Assembly: GCA_020425695.1 (NCBI GenBank)
Contig: JAGQRE010000012.1
Coordinates: 1-47,014 of the forward strand
DNA from: Planctomycetota bacterium
Lineage (GTDB): Bacteria; Planctomycetota; UBA8742; UBA2392
DNA length: 47,014 bases
Direction: 5' to 3'
The notes beneath the pieces were generated by a model. That model did no database searches, was not told where the DNA came from, and saw nothing but the letters and a program-made list of their open reading frames with translations. The translations under genes were made by a program, and so were the position numbers. Below, one piece after another: positions 1 through 8,375 of the stretch (position 1 is its first letter; each line of letters opens with the position of its first letter).

Positions 1-168
1 ACTTCATGGATGAAGGCGTATGCGGGGTTGATGCGGGCATGGGGCAAAGCGGAACAGGCCGTTCCAGTCTTTGAAGAGGGGCTGCGAGAACTGGAGGGTC
101 AGGTGCCCCAGCAGACTTATCAGATGCTGTGCACCGAGTTGGAAAGCCTGCGTCGTGGTGCGCCATAG
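1..168 (+). CDS. 3' end of an unknown, TPR-like helical protein (cut by window start)
   Basis: The first frame is open from base 1 and stops at a TAG ending at 168, giving 55 residues that end in SLRRGAP. The fragment has a helix-turn-helix rhythm with small and aromatic residues (AYAGLMRAWGKAEQAVPVFE), as in TPR-type solenoids, so the missing part may be a TPR or sensor protein. It lies 82 bp upstream of the next gene on the same strand. Only the C-terminus is visible, so no function is assigned. Confidence 0.55.
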   Translation, partial: TSWMKAYAGLMRAWGKAEQAVPVFEEGLRELEGQVPQQTYQMLCTELESLRRGAP

Positions 169-195
169 GCAGCAAAAGCTGCGCCTTGCTTTTGT

Positions 196-223
196 TTGCC
201 GCCGGGCGGGTCGCGGCTAACAT
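196..223 (+). promoter_or_regulatory. Candidate sigma70-type promoter for the PDZ/GWAWD gene
   Basis: TTGCCG at 196-201 and TAACAT at 218-223 (4/6 matches each to the consensus) are separated by 16 bp. They lie upstream of a GGAG Shine-Dalgarno at about 240-243 and the GTG at 251. The match is modest. Confidence 0.3.
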
Positions 224-250
224 GTCCGTCAGGATTCCCGGAGATCAATC

Positions 251-2311
251 GTGCTGAAGGGCCTGAAATGGCCATTGCTGATTCTGTCCATCGGGCTGCT
301 GTTACTGGCGGTCGTTGGGCAGGAGCTTTGGCTGCCGTGGGCCAGTGGGCTATTCGGAGGGGAAGATCGAGTGGCGAATGGCTCAGCTCTGACCGGATCG
401 GTTCAACCGAAGCTGGATGACGAGACTGAGGAAGGCTCCAACGAAGTTGCGACTTCCCTCCGGGACAACGACTTGGAGGCAGCAGCGCGCCGAAACAGCG
501 GTTCCGAAGCGGGGATAGACTCCGAGGCTGGCGGCGGGCGCGACACGAGCGCTGACCCCGCCTCCGTCGATATGGGCAAGGACAAGCGAGCAGACGAAGC
601 TGCGGAGAAAGCGGCCAAAGAAGCCACACAGGAAACCGCAGAGGAAGTCGTCGAGGAAGAGCCGCCCGTACCCATTGAGACGGTTGAGGGACAGCAGATC
701 AACCCGAACCTCGGCGGTGCACTTGGCGAGGTCAGCAACAAGCGCATTCACGGGTGGGTGCAGGACAAGTTCGAGCCAGAAGCTGACATGTTCGTCGAGA
801 TTCAGATTGATGACGTAACAGTCTACGAGTTGCGGGCAAGCAAACGCGTTGACCACAAGAAGTTGGGCGTTATCTGGTACTTTGAGCAGAAGCAGCCCGA
901 GCAGTTACAGGATGCAGAGAAGCATGTCGTGCGCGCGCTTGTCTATCGCAAGGACCAGCATGGCAAGACCGAGTTGCGTGGCTCTCCCCGGGCCAAGACG
1001 GTGGGCGCTTACCCGCGCGGCAAACTGGAGGAAGCCACGCCTGAAAAGGGCATCAGTGGCTACGCGTGGGACCCGGACACGAAGGACAAGCCGGTGCAGG
1101 TCGTCGTGCGCATCGATGGCGAGACCATTGCCGAGCTAACGGCAAACGTGAAGAACGAGGAGTTGAAGAAACGAAAGATCGCACCGACGGAAGCCTGTGC
1201 TTTCAACACGACGTGGCCGGGGTTACTCGATGACGGACTTGATCACACGGTACAGGTGTTTGCCGTAGATACGGATGACGGCACCGAGCATGAACTCGAT
1301 GGCAGCCCCCGCGTGGTGAATGCGCGCAGCGGGCTCGCCAACGAGGCACCGTTCGGCGGCTTCGATATCTGCAACAAAGTCGTGCTGGCGGGCTGGGCCT
1401 GGGATCCGGACGTAGCGACCGGAAGCATCGACGTAGAGGTCTGGATCGACAATGAGTTGTTCGCGCAGGTACCGGCAAACTCGAAGCGGGATACGTTGCG
1501 CAACAGCAAGGTGACGCCGGACCCTTACCACGGGTTTGTGACGACAACACCCACGGCCCTGTTGGACGGCGGTACCCACACGGTTCGTGTGTACGCCGTG
1601 AACTACCCGAGCGGTGTCAAGGTTGAGCTGAACGGTTCGCCGAAGCAGTACCGCCTCGAGGAAAACACTCCGCCCATGGGCGGTTTCTGGCGCGCCGACG
1701 ACAACACACTACGCGGCTGGGCAGCGGACCCTGACCTCAACAGTGAACCCTGCGACATCGAAATCTACATCGACGGCAAACTCTGGGAGAAGCAGAAGGC
1801 CGACCGCCGTGAAGACTGGCTGATCGGCAGCGGTTTCGCGCCCAACGCCGAGCACGGCTTCGCAATCAAGCCGCCGGACTTCGTGAAAGACGGCGAAGAG
1901 CACGAAGTACGGATCCTCGCGATCAACTATCCAGATGGCGCGCCGAAAGACCTTGGCACGCGAACCATCGGCGTCAGCAGTACTTTCCCCGGTTTCTGGA
2001 CAAGCGACAAACTGCTCGATACCCGGGTCAGCAAGGGGCTGTACGTGTCCGGCGTCAGCCCGTGGTACGACGCCTACCACAAAGACGTGAAAGTCGGCGA
2101 CGTATTGCTTGAGTACGACGGCATCGAGGCCGGCACCGCTGAGAAGAAAGACAAGGACGGCAAGGTCACGCAGGAAGGAACGATGACCACGCACTTCCGT
2201 GTCTGGCTGAACACAAACAAGCAGAAGAACGACGTTGTCCGGTTCAAGTTCTGGCGCGATGGCGAGACCTACGAAGTCGACATCAAGATGGGCGAGATCA
2301 TCGGAAAGTAG
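251..2311 (+). CDS. Membrane-anchored protein with four GWAWD-type beta repeats and a C-terminal PDZ domain
   Basis: This is a 686-residue protein starting at GTG with GGAG 7 nt upstream. Residues 6-25 form a hydrophobic signal-anchor, followed by an acidic Ala/Glu-rich linker to about residue 150. Four related modules of about 105 residues begin near residues 154, 255, 362 and 472. Each carries a G-W-[AV]-x-D-P-like core (GYAWDPD, GWAWDPD, GWAADPD), an IDGE/IDNE turn, and in the later copies a GSP close. From about residue 587 the chain reads like a PDZ domain: GLYVSGVSP, then KVGDVLLEYDG and VVRFKFWRDGE. I infer a periplasm-facing scaffold that binds peptides or glycans. No catalytic residues are visible. 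The stop codon overlaps the possible GTG of the next ORF (TAGTG), so the two genes are probably co-transcribed. Confidence 0.75.
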   Translation: MLKGLKWPLLILSIGLLLLAVVGQELWLPWASGLFGGEDRVANGSALTGSVQPKLDDETEEGSNEVATSLRDNDLEAAARRNSGSEAGIDSEAGGGRDTSADPASVDMGKDKRADEAAEKAAKEATQETAEEVVEEEPPVPIETVEGQQINPNLGGALGEVSNKRIHGWVQDKFEPEADMFVEIQIDDVTVYELRASKRVDHKKLGVIWYFEQKQPEQLQDAEKHVVRALVYRKDQHGKTELRGSPRAKTVGAYPRGKLEEATPEKGISGYAWDPDTKDKPVQVVVRIDGETIAELTANVKNEELKKRKIAPTEACAFNTTWPGLLDDGLDHTVQVFAVDTDDGTEHELDGSPRVVNARSGLANEAPFGGFDICNKVVLAGWAWDPDVATGSIDVEVWIDNELFAQVPANSKRDTLRNSKVTPDPYHGFVTTTPTALLDGGTHTVRVYAVNYPSGVKVELNGSPKQYRLEENTPPMGGFWRADDNTLRGWAADPDLNSEPCDIEIYIDGKLWEKQKADRREDWLIGSGFAPNAEHGFAIKPPDFVKDGEEHEVRILAINYPDGAPKDLGTRTIGVSSTFPGFWTSDKLLDTRVSKGLYVSGVSPWYDAYHKDVKVGDVLLEYDGIEAGTAEKKDKDGKVTQEGTMTTHFRVWLNTNKQKNDVVRFKFWRDGETYEVDIKMGEIIGK

Positions 2312-2322
2312 TGAGGGCTCGA

Positions 2323-3627
2323 ATGCCGGATGATGTTTCGTCGATTCTTCAGCAGGTAGCCGCCGTGGTTTCCGCGTGCGACTTCCAGCAGGGCTTTTCG
2401 CTGCTGCACCCAGTACTGAGGTTCCCTTCCGAGCTGGACGACTCTCAACTTGCACAGGGGCTGGAAGCGCTGGCGGATATCTCGACTGGGCTGGGTGGCG
2501 ACAAGTTGGCCAGAGCTTTGAAGCCCGCGTCGGAAGACCCGGGCGACGCACGGAAGCTCTATGACGCCGGTTTCGAGTGCATTGAGGAAGGACTAAGTGG
2601 TATCGCGGCCACGCTGCTTGCCCGTGCCAACGTCAGTCATCCGAACCAGCCGGGAATCCTGGCAGAACTGTCCTCGGCGCTGGAGGGCGAAATGCTCTAC
2701 GCCGAGGCCGCCGATTTCATTGAAAGCGCGTCGCCGAGTGTGCTGGATGATCCGTTGTGCTGCTATCTGCTGGCGTTCGACAGCCTGATGTGCGGACGGA
2801 TTGAGCGCTTTCTTGAGATGACGCAACGGCTAAGGCCGAACGGCGATGAGAACATTGAGTTCATGAAAGCCCGCCTCGAACGCGTTGCTGGGCGAATCGA
2901 CGCGCTTCAGCCGATCACCAGGCTCGACAGCAGGGACTTGCGAGGCTGGCATTTCGCCTTGCAGGGTGCATTGCTAACGCACGTGGCATCGGCAGGTTTT
3001 GAGGAAGGCATGACCGGGCGCTATGCCTGGCTTCAAGACAGCTACACGCTTTGCCGGCAAGGGCTGCAGCACTTGCAGGAAGCGCTGGCAGCGATCGAGT
3101 TTCGACCGACACGGGTCGTTGCATTGGGCGACAGAAGCAGCCGTATCCTCGCGACAGCAGCCGCGAAGCTGCTGAACCTGCCATTGCATGATTGGGCCGA
3201 GCACCCACAAGGGGATGAGCTGGTTGTCGCCTACGACCTTGCGCAGGGCCCCGACGATCAGGTTGCTGCACTCAGAGCAGTGCAGCCCGGGCGATTGGTC
3301 TTCGCACACGCGAGCGTCTGGACCAGCGTTCTGCCGTTTGTCGCGGATATCACGACGTTGCTCTATCAGTCCAACGTCGCACCCTGGGACGGCGGGCTTC
3401 GTAGCGGCGAAGGCGGAGGTGTTGAGAAAACACCGCCCGATGAGTCGCCCGAAGCGGAGCTTGCCGACAAACTGTTGGGGACAAGTTTCGAACCGGACAA
3501 CGCGGTGCCATTTGCACAGGTAACCGACCTGATCCGTGCCGGCTGGGGCTTGAGCAGCTTTGCCAACGGTGCGCAGCGTGAGCGCTACTTCCCCGGCGGC
3601 CCGGTACCGAGCAGCCGCTTTCTATAG
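2323..3627 (+). CDS. Helical-repeat (TPR-like) protein of unknown function
   Basis: This encodes 434 residues. I chose ATG 2323 because GAGGG lies 5 nt upstream. An in-frame GTG at 2311 that overlaps the previous stop is the alternative. The N-terminal half has TPR/SEL-like helix pairs (AATLLARANVSHPNQPGILA). The C-terminal half turns alpha/beta (TRVVALGDRSSRILATAAAK, LVVAYDLAQ, GRLVFAHASVWTS), suggesting a Rossmann-like domain, though no nucleotide motif is clear. It has no signal peptide, so it is probably cytoplasmic. The stop codon TAG at 3625-3627 sits inside CTATAG, whose other strand supplies the stop of the convergent FkbM gene. The family was not recognised. Confidence 0.7.
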   Translation: MPDDVSSILQQVAAVVSACDFQQGFSLLHPVLRFPSELDDSQLAQGLEALADISTGLGGDKLARALKPASEDPGDARKLYDAGFECIEEGLSGIAATLLARANVSHPNQPGILAELSSALEGEMLYAEAADFIESASPSVLDDPLCCYLLAFDSLMCGRIERFLEMTQRLRPNGDENIEFMKARLERVAGRIDALQPITRLDSRDLRGWHFALQGALLTHVASAGFEEGMTGRYAWLQDSYTLCRQGLQHLQEALAAIEFRPTRVVALGDRSSRILATAAAKLLNLPLHDWAEHPQGDELVVAYDLAQGPDDQVAALRAVQPGRLVFAHASVWTSVLPFVADITTLLYQSNVAPWDGGLRSGEGGGVEKTPPDESPEAELADKLLGTSFEPDNAVPFAQVTDLIRAGWGLSSFANGAQRERYFPGGPVPSSRFL

Positions 3628-4722
3628 TGATTGACCTGTCGGCATTACCAGCGCTTCATCGGGGATACGTGTTGCAGCCAGATAGGTGACCCCTGAGGGT
3701 TTGCCGTCGGGTGTCAGCGGGTCGGTTGCTGCAACGCGGAAACCGCTGCCCTCAAGCCGTTTGCGGAGGTTTTTGAATCGTTCCTGCAAGTCCGGACTGT
3801 CAAACAGGTGATACTCCATGCGAATACGCTGGATACGCGCGAGCACACTTTCCGGGACGTTCTCGAAGGCGTCGTACTCGCCACCTTCGATGTCGCACTT
3901 GAGCAGGTCGCAAACATCGACGTCGTGCTTTCGGAACAGGTCTTCGATTGAAATGGTCGGCACGCGTATCTCCTCTGACTCGCCGAATCGGTCCTTGTGG
4001 TCAGCGAGTGCAGAGTTGTTTCCCTGGGCGTCCTTGTAGACTTTCAGCGTGAGTGTCCCTGCGCTGTCCGCGCCTAGCGCGGCCTCCTCGAAGCCGGCCT
4101 TCTCCGTAACGTCAGCCAACTCAAGGTTCTTTCTCGCCAAGCGCAGGTTGTCGGCAACTGGTTCAAGCAGGACTACCCGCCGCGCCCGAGCACCGACACA
4201 GGCCGAGAAAACCCCGATATTGGCGCCACAATCTACGACGGTGTCGAGGTTTGATGGCAGCGACGCAAGAGAGTACTCGTCATGGACTAGAATCTCGTTC
4301 GCCACGTACCAGTCCGTCATGGAGCCCGCCCTGACCACTACCTGCTGGTCGGCGATTGCAATCCGGATCAAGCCCTCGTCCCAAGTCACCGAGGTAGCGC
4401 TTGGCAGATGTTGTCCGACTGCCGTCGCGGTGGAGATTGCCTCGTCCGATACGGGCAGGTCGAAGTCAGTGTTACCAATACGAAAGCGTAGTTGCCCGTC
4501 TTGCAGCCCGGCGCAAGAGTTTGGCGTCAGCACGTGATCCCAGAACCAGTGACTCAAGTATGGGCGTTGCAGGCGGAAGGCTTGCCCGCCAGAGAGTTCC
4601 AGCTCAAGCGACTTCGTGTAGTGGCGCATGAAGGCGAGGTTCCACATCGCGCGTGCCGGATGCTTGAACAGCGACCGGCACATCGCGAAACGAGACGGCG
4701 AGAGAATTCGCGTGGGTCGCAT
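3622..4722 (-). CDS. FkbM-family SAM-dependent methyltransferase
   Basis: This is a 366-residue protein. The C-terminal two thirds match the FkbM methyltransferase fold: the SAM motif I is [19 protein letters not shown], followed by [19 protein letters not shown], and the family hallmark [15 protein letters not shown] comes before a C-terminal RMEYHLFD strand. FkbM enzymes usually O-methylate sugars or polyketide-type hydroxyls. Next to gmd and glycosyltransferases the likely role is capping or decorating a glycan. The first 150 residues are an extra domain, plausibly for acceptor recognition. The gene is divergent from gmd and has no Shine-Dalgarno, but TATCTT lies exactly 6 nt before the ATG. 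The stop overlaps the stop of the convergent upstream gene. Confidence 0.88.
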   Translation of the reverse strand: MRPTRILSPSRFAMCRSLFKHPARAMWNLAFMRHYTKSLELELSGGQAFRLQRPYLSHWFWDHVLTPNSCAGLQDGQLRFRIGNTDFDLPVSDEAISTATAVGQHLPSATSVTWDEGLIRIAIADQQVVVRAGSMTDWYVANEILVHDEYSLASLPSNLDTVVDCGANIGVFSACVGARARRVVLLEPVADNLRLARKNLELADVTEKAGFEEAALGADSAGTLTLKVYKDAQGNNSALADHKDRFGESEEIRVPTISIEDLFRKHDVDVCDLLKCDIEGGEYDAFENVPESVLARIQRIRMEYHLFDSPDLQERFKNLRKRLEGSGFRVAATDPLTPDGKPSGVTYLAATRIPDEALVMPTGQSL

Positions 4723-4728
4723 GGCAAC

Positions 4729-4734
4729 AAGATA
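4729..4734 (-). promoter_or_regulatory. Candidate -10 box of a leaderless fkbM-type transcript
   Basis: On the minus strand TATCTT is followed by 6 nt (GTTGCC) and then the ATG at 4722. No Shine-Dalgarno is present, and no good -35 is seen 17 bp upstream. The same TATCTT-N6-ATG layout occurs on the other strand for gmd. Confidence 0.4.
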
Positions 4735-4815
4735 GGTTCAACCAGCAAACCGAGCGAGTGGCCGACGCTGGTCGCTTACTCTCACCTAGGCTATTTGCTG
4801 TGGAGCGGCAAACGC

Positions 4816-4821
4816 TATCTT
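4816..4821 (+). promoter_or_regulatory. Candidate -10 box of a leaderless gmd transcript
   Basis: TATCTT (4/6) lies 6 nt before the gmd ATG at 4828. The sequence between them (CACGGC) contains no ribosome-binding site. A TTGCTG at 4795-4800 could be a -35, but the spacer is only 15 bp. Confidence 0.4.
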
Positions 4822-4827
4822 CACGGC

Positions 4828-5847
4828 ATGGCGAAAACGGCGTTCATCACAGGCATCACCGGGCAGGACGGGAGCTACCTGGCCGAGCTTTTGCTCAGCA
4901 AGGGCTACACCGTCTATGGTTTGATCCGTCGCGCGAGTACGTTCAATACGGACCGAATCGATCACCTGTACCAGGACCCGCACGAGAAGAATTATCGACT
5001 TCACCTCGTGTACGGTGACCTCACTGACAGCAGCAACATGCTTCGCTTGCTGCACGAGGCAAAGCCCGACGAGATCTACAACCTGGGTGCGCAGAGCCAT
5101 GTGAAGGTCAGTTTCGACATGCCGGAGTACACCGGTGACACCGTTGCTCTGGGATCTGTCCGTCTGCTTGAAGCCGTCCGCGACCTGGGCCTGAAGTGCC
5201 GCTACTACCAGGCCAGCAGCAGCGAAATGTTTGGCAGTGCAAACCCGCCGCAGAATGAAGCGACAGTTTTTGAGCCTCGTAGCCCGTACGCGGTGGCAAA
5301 GATTTACGGGCACTACATGACGATCAATTACCGTGAGGCCTATGACCTGTTTGCGGTAAGCGGAATCCTGTTCAACCACGAAAGCCCGCGCCGTGGCGGC
5401 ACGTTCGTAACGCGCAAGATCACCCGGGCCGTGGCTGCGATCAAGGCCGGCAAGCAGGATAAGCTGTTTCTCGGTAATCTGGACGCCAAGCGTGACTGGG
5501 GCTTTGCGCCGGACTTCGTCGAGGGCATGTGGATGATGCTGCAAGCCGACGAGCCCGATGACTACGTGCTGGCCACAGGCGAAACCCACACTGTGCGCGA
5601 GTTCTGCCAGCACGCGTTTGAACGCGTTGGCTTGGACTACGAGAAGTACGTCGAAATCGACCCACGCTACTTCCGCCCCAGTGAAGTGGACGCATTGCTG
5701 GGCGATGCAACCAAGGCGCGCGAGAAGCTGGGCTGGAAGCCCAAGGTCACTTTCGAGCAACTGGTGCAGATCATGGTTGATGCAGACGTGCAGGCTCTCG
5801 AAGATGGGCGCGGCGAGTTCGAAGTGCGCGAACGCTACTTCAAGTAA
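4828..5847 (+). CDS. gmd: GDP-mannose 4,6-dehydratase
   Basis: This is a 339-residue extended SDR enzyme that converts GDP-D-mannose to GDP-4-keto-6-deoxy-D-mannose, the precursor of GDP-fucose, GDP-rhamnose and GDP-perosamine. It begins [20 protein letters not shown], the NADP-binding TGxxGxxG motif in its GMD-specific form. It keeps the GMD segment [17 protein letters not shown], the active-site serine and glutamate in [13 protein letters not shown] (Tyr-x3-Lys), and the [17 protein letters not shown] signature. The length is normal for the family. The frame is open far upstream (from 4492), but homology begins at ATG 4828. The product fits the two GT10 fucosyltransferase-type genes downstream, although no clear GDP-fucose synthase is in the window. 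The start has no Shine-Dalgarno. Confidence 0.95.
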   Translation: MAKTAFITGITGQDGSYLAELLLSKGYTVYGLIRRASTFNTDRIDHLYQDPHEKNYRLHLVYGDLTDSSNMLRLLHEAKPDEIYNLGAQSHVKVSFDMPEYTGDTVALGSVRLLEAVRDLGLKCRYYQASSSEMFGSANPPQNEATVFEPRSPYAVAKIYGHYMTINYREAYDLFAVSGILFNHESPRRGGTFVTRKITRAVAAIKAGKQDKLFLGNLDAKRDWGFAPDFVEGMWMMLQADEPDDYVLATGETHTVREFCQHAFERVGLDYEKYVEIDPRYFRPSEVDALLGDATKAREKLGWKPKVTFEQLVQIMVDADVQALEDGRGEFEVRERYFK

Positions 5848-5877
5848 AGCAGCAGCACCGTCGTTTGCGCAACTTGT

Positions 5878-6744
5878 ATGCCCAACAACAGCCGCCCGAT
5901 GGAACTGGCCAACGTCATTATCTTCAGCAAGGACCGCGCGGCCCAACTGGATGCGCTGCTCAGAAGCGTTCGTGAAAAAGTCGAAGACTGGCAGCGGCGC
6001 GGATGCTGGACCGTGATCTACAAGGCGTCGTCGCCGGAGTTCGCGGCCGCCTACGAACAATTGAAGCAGGAACACTACTCACCTGCACTTGAGTTCATCG
6101 ATGAATCCACGTCCGACAGTGCTTTCAAGTCAATTGTCGTGAACACACTGAAACAACAGCACCAGCGTAATGCAGCCCAGTGGTGCACGTTTTTGGTAGA
6201 CGACATGATCTTCAAGTCGCCTTGGCCTGTGGCAGACAGCAAGGCAATGCAGCGCCTGAAAGACGACGCGAGAGTGCTGTGCTTCAGTATGCGACTTTGC
6301 CCACGCTATCGCTTCTGCTATGCGGAAAATCGCCGCGTGCGCCCGCCCTTCATGGCGCGCTACGGGTGCTGGAACTGGCGTCGGGCGTCGGGCGATTGGG
6401 GCTACCCGATGTCGGTTGACGGTCACGTCTTTCGTTATGCCGACTTGATACCACTGGTTGAGCAGATCGAGTTTCGCCACCCAAACAGCTTCGAGGACGA
6501 ACTCAGCAAGCGTCCGCTAATGCAACGACCGCTGATGACGTGCAACCCCGAGGCGATAGTCGTGAATCTGCCGATCAACCGCGTGCAGCACGAGTTCAAG
6601 AATCGCGCCGGCGAAGAACACGGCATCAGTGCGGAAACCCTGAACGCCGCATACCTTAACGGAAAAAGAGTGAATCTTGAGCCGGTCTATGCACTGACGG
6701 ACAATCGCGGCTGCCACCACGAAATGCCGATCCAACTGATCTAG
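5878..6744 (+). CDS. Putative GT-A-fold glycosyltransferase-like protein
   Basis: This 288-residue cytoplasmic protein lies 30 bp after gmd. It opens with a Rossmann-like strand, ANVIIFSKDRAAQLDALLRS, as in GT-A nucleotide-sugar enzymes. A central CTFLVDDMIFKSPW resembles a DxD metal site. It continues with a Trp/Arg-rich acceptor region (YGCWNWRRASGDWGYPMSVD) and HEFKNRAGEEHG near the C-terminus. I infer glycosyl transfer, but no named family is certain. The last four bases, CTAG, encode its own TAG and the TAG of the convergent next gene. It is probably co-transcribed with gmd. Confidence 0.6.
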   Translation: MPNNSRPMELANVIIFSKDRAAQLDALLRSVREKVEDWQRRGCWTVIYKASSPEFAAAYEQLKQEHYSPALEFIDESTSDSAFKSIVVNTLKQQHQRNAAQWCTFLVDDMIFKSPWPVADSKAMQRLKDDARVLCFSMRLCPRYRFCYAENRRVRPPFMARYGCWNWRRASGDWGYPMSVDGHVFRYADLIPLVEQIEFRHPNSFEDELSKRPLMQRPLMTCNPEAIVVNLPINRVQHEFKNRAGEEHGISAETLNAAYLNGKRVNLEPVYALTDNRGCHHEMPIQLI

Positions 6745-7487
6745 GCCGGCTTGCGGAACAGAAAGCAACCGCACCCGTAATTTTGCGCAGAACAGAGTTC
6801 CGGCGACGCGTTAAAGACGAGATGCCCGTCTTGGGCTTTGTCGGGGATGAGAGCGAATTCAGCCAGTTTAAACCCGCTGAACTGCTTGCGGACATGTTCG
6901 AACGAGTAGATGCGGTGGGCGTTGAACTGAACCCGTGGCCGTCCGATCGGCACGACAAACAGAAGTTGGCCGCCGGGTGCGAGAACTCGTTTGAGTTCGG
7001 CTATCGCTTTCATGTCGCCGTCGGCATCCATCTGGTCGCCGTAGCGCCCTAGTCCGACGTGCTCAATGACGTGCATGCAGGACAGTGAATGAACGCTGCT
7101 GTCCGTCACTGGCAGATTGAGCAGGTCGCCCTGCATGACTTGCAGCTGGTCGAGTACTAAATCGGGTTGTCTGTACTCAAACAACTGGACCGGCACGATA
7201 GCCGACGCCAGTGCTGCAAAATCTAGACGCGAAGAAACATCGACGTGAAGTTCCGGCATGGTTCGGGTGAGAACGCGCATTGCCCAGGCCATGTGGTAGA
7301 CGTAGTGGCGGTCGAAATCGAGACCATCCGTCTCATCGTCAAGGCACGGGAAGCGATCATCCCATTCCACGGGCATGCGATTCCCGGCCTCTGTAGCGAG
7401 CCTGCGAAAGGTATCGAACCGAGTTTTGAATTCAGAGTTCGTTCGGGACTTCTCGCGCAGGTATTTCAGGAACCGAAGGATCCTCAT
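6741..7487 (-). CDS. DUF268-like class I methyltransferase-fold protein
   Basis: This encodes 248 residues. The C-terminal half shows CMHVIEHVGLGRYGDQMDAD, then ELKRVLAPGGQLLFVVPIG and NAHRIYSFEHV. This combination (HVIEH, GRYGD, VPIG, NAHRIY) is what I recall of the DUF268 family, which has a methyltransferase-like fold. The N-terminus is a basic helix, MRILRFLKYLREK. The start lies 1 bp after the stop of the upstream minus-strand gene (TGACATG), so the pair is an operon. The substrate is unknown. The context suggests sugar or lipid-linked intermediate modification. Confidence 0.65.
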   Translation of the reverse strand: MRILRFLKYLREKSRTNSEFKTRFDTFRRLATEAGNRMPVEWDDRFPCLDDETDGLDFDRHYVYHMAWAMRVLTRTMPELHVDVSSRLDFAALASAIVPVQLFEYRQPDLVLDQLQVMQGDLLNLPVTDSSVHSLSCMHVIEHVGLGRYGDQMDADGDMKAIAELKRVLAPGGQLLFVVPIGRPRVQFNAHRIYSFEHVRKQFSGFKLAEFALIPDKAQDGHLVFNASPELCSAQNYGCGCFLFRKPA

Positions 7488-7488
7488 G

Positions 7489-8193
7489 TCAGCGCCCCAG
7501 CAGGCGTCGAACGAAACCTGTGTTGTGCTGGCCGCTCTGTTTCTCCAACCAGCGACTCCACGCCTGATCGTTCAAGGCGACGCACCAGTCCTCCAACAAC
7601 AGGCGGTGAGTGGCGGGTACTGCGATGATGGTGTCCGCGATCACCACGATATGCGGGTTACCTTTCAGCTTTCGAAGCGCGTCAATGACGTCGATAAGTG
7701 ATGGCCAGTCGCCGCGTTTGTGCGCGCTCGGCGGAGTCGAGAGAAACAGGCGCGCGTCATCGACAAACACAAAGTGTTGATGGGCTGATTTGCTGATGGC
7801 GGCGATCTCGTCAATGGCCGGGCATTCGTTGTCGGCGCCGGCCGTTTCGTCGCCGCTGAAGTGCCCGTCGAGCCAGAAGACGCTCGGCCCGCTCAACTTG
7901 CTGACCACGCCGGGCATCACCTCGCTTGAATCGCCGAGCAGGTAGTCAACGTTTGGCTGATGCGTCCCTTCAGCCTTGGCTGCTGCGTGCAGCTGCGGGC
8001 TCTTCTCGATGGTAAAGACCTGGTCGAATTGCTCGCCCGCCCAGCGTGCTGTGCCGCCCTTGTAGGTCCCCGTCTCAACAAACGTCCCCGCGCCGGACGC
8101 ACTGCGCAGCGCAAGTACAAGGTCGCGCGGAATACCACGCGACACAAACAGATAGTCAACGTTGTCGTTCACGCGTCCTCGATTTACTCGCAT
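7489..8193 (-). CDS. Class I SAM-dependent methyltransferase-like protein
   Basis: This encodes 234 residues from ATG 8193. An in-frame ATG at 8304 would add 37 residues of low-complexity look. The core reads GTFVETGTYKGGTA (motif I), QVFTIEKSPQL (acidic end of strand 2), VDYLLGDSSEV, then FWLDGHFSG and HFVFVDDARLF, as in Methyltransf_24-type enzymes of glycan clusters. It is cytoplasmic and lies first in a two-gene operon with the DUF268-like gene. The acceptor is unknown. It is divergent from asnB, and the 182 bp between them must hold both promoters. Confidence 0.65.
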   Translation of the reverse strand: MRVNRGRVNDNVDYLFVSRGIPRDLVLALRSASGAGTFVETGTYKGGTARWAGEQFDQVFTIEKSPQLHAAAKAEGTHQPNVDYLLGDSSEVMPGVVSKLSGPSVFWLDGHFSGDETAGADNECPAIDEIAAISKSAHQHFVFVDDARLFLSTPPSAHKRGDWPSLIDVIDALRKLKGNPHIVVIADTIIAVPATHRLLLEDWCVALNDQAWSRWLEKQSGQHNTGFVRRLLGR

Positions 8194-8364
8194 AGCTGCG
8201 GGTGTTCGTCGTTGATTCTGCCAATCGTCGGCCACTGCCGGAACCGCCTCTACGTCGTTGTCCGAGGCGGACTCCAGTCCTACTTGTCTTGGTACGGACA
8301 GCATCTACAGTAATGCCTTCAAGTCAATCAACCTGCCAAGAGCCGGCCGAGTGCGCCGAACGGG

Positions 8365-8370
8365 TACAGT
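8365..8370 (+). promoter_or_regulatory. Candidate -10 box just before the asnB start
   Basis: TACAGT (4/6) lies 5 nt before the ATG at 8376. The start is fixed by the catalytic Cys2, and there is no Shine-Dalgarno. An alternative promoter farther upstream is TTGTCT at 8284-8289 with TACAGT at 8306-8311 (16-bp spacer). Confidence 0.33.
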
Positions 8371-8375
8371 CCAGC

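Noticed and set aside
4786..6075. Long minus-strand ORF of 429 codons opposite gmd
   Set aside because: It lies antisense to gmd, whose protein is fully supported by conserved motifs. The antisense product has no recognisable domain or ribosome-binding site.
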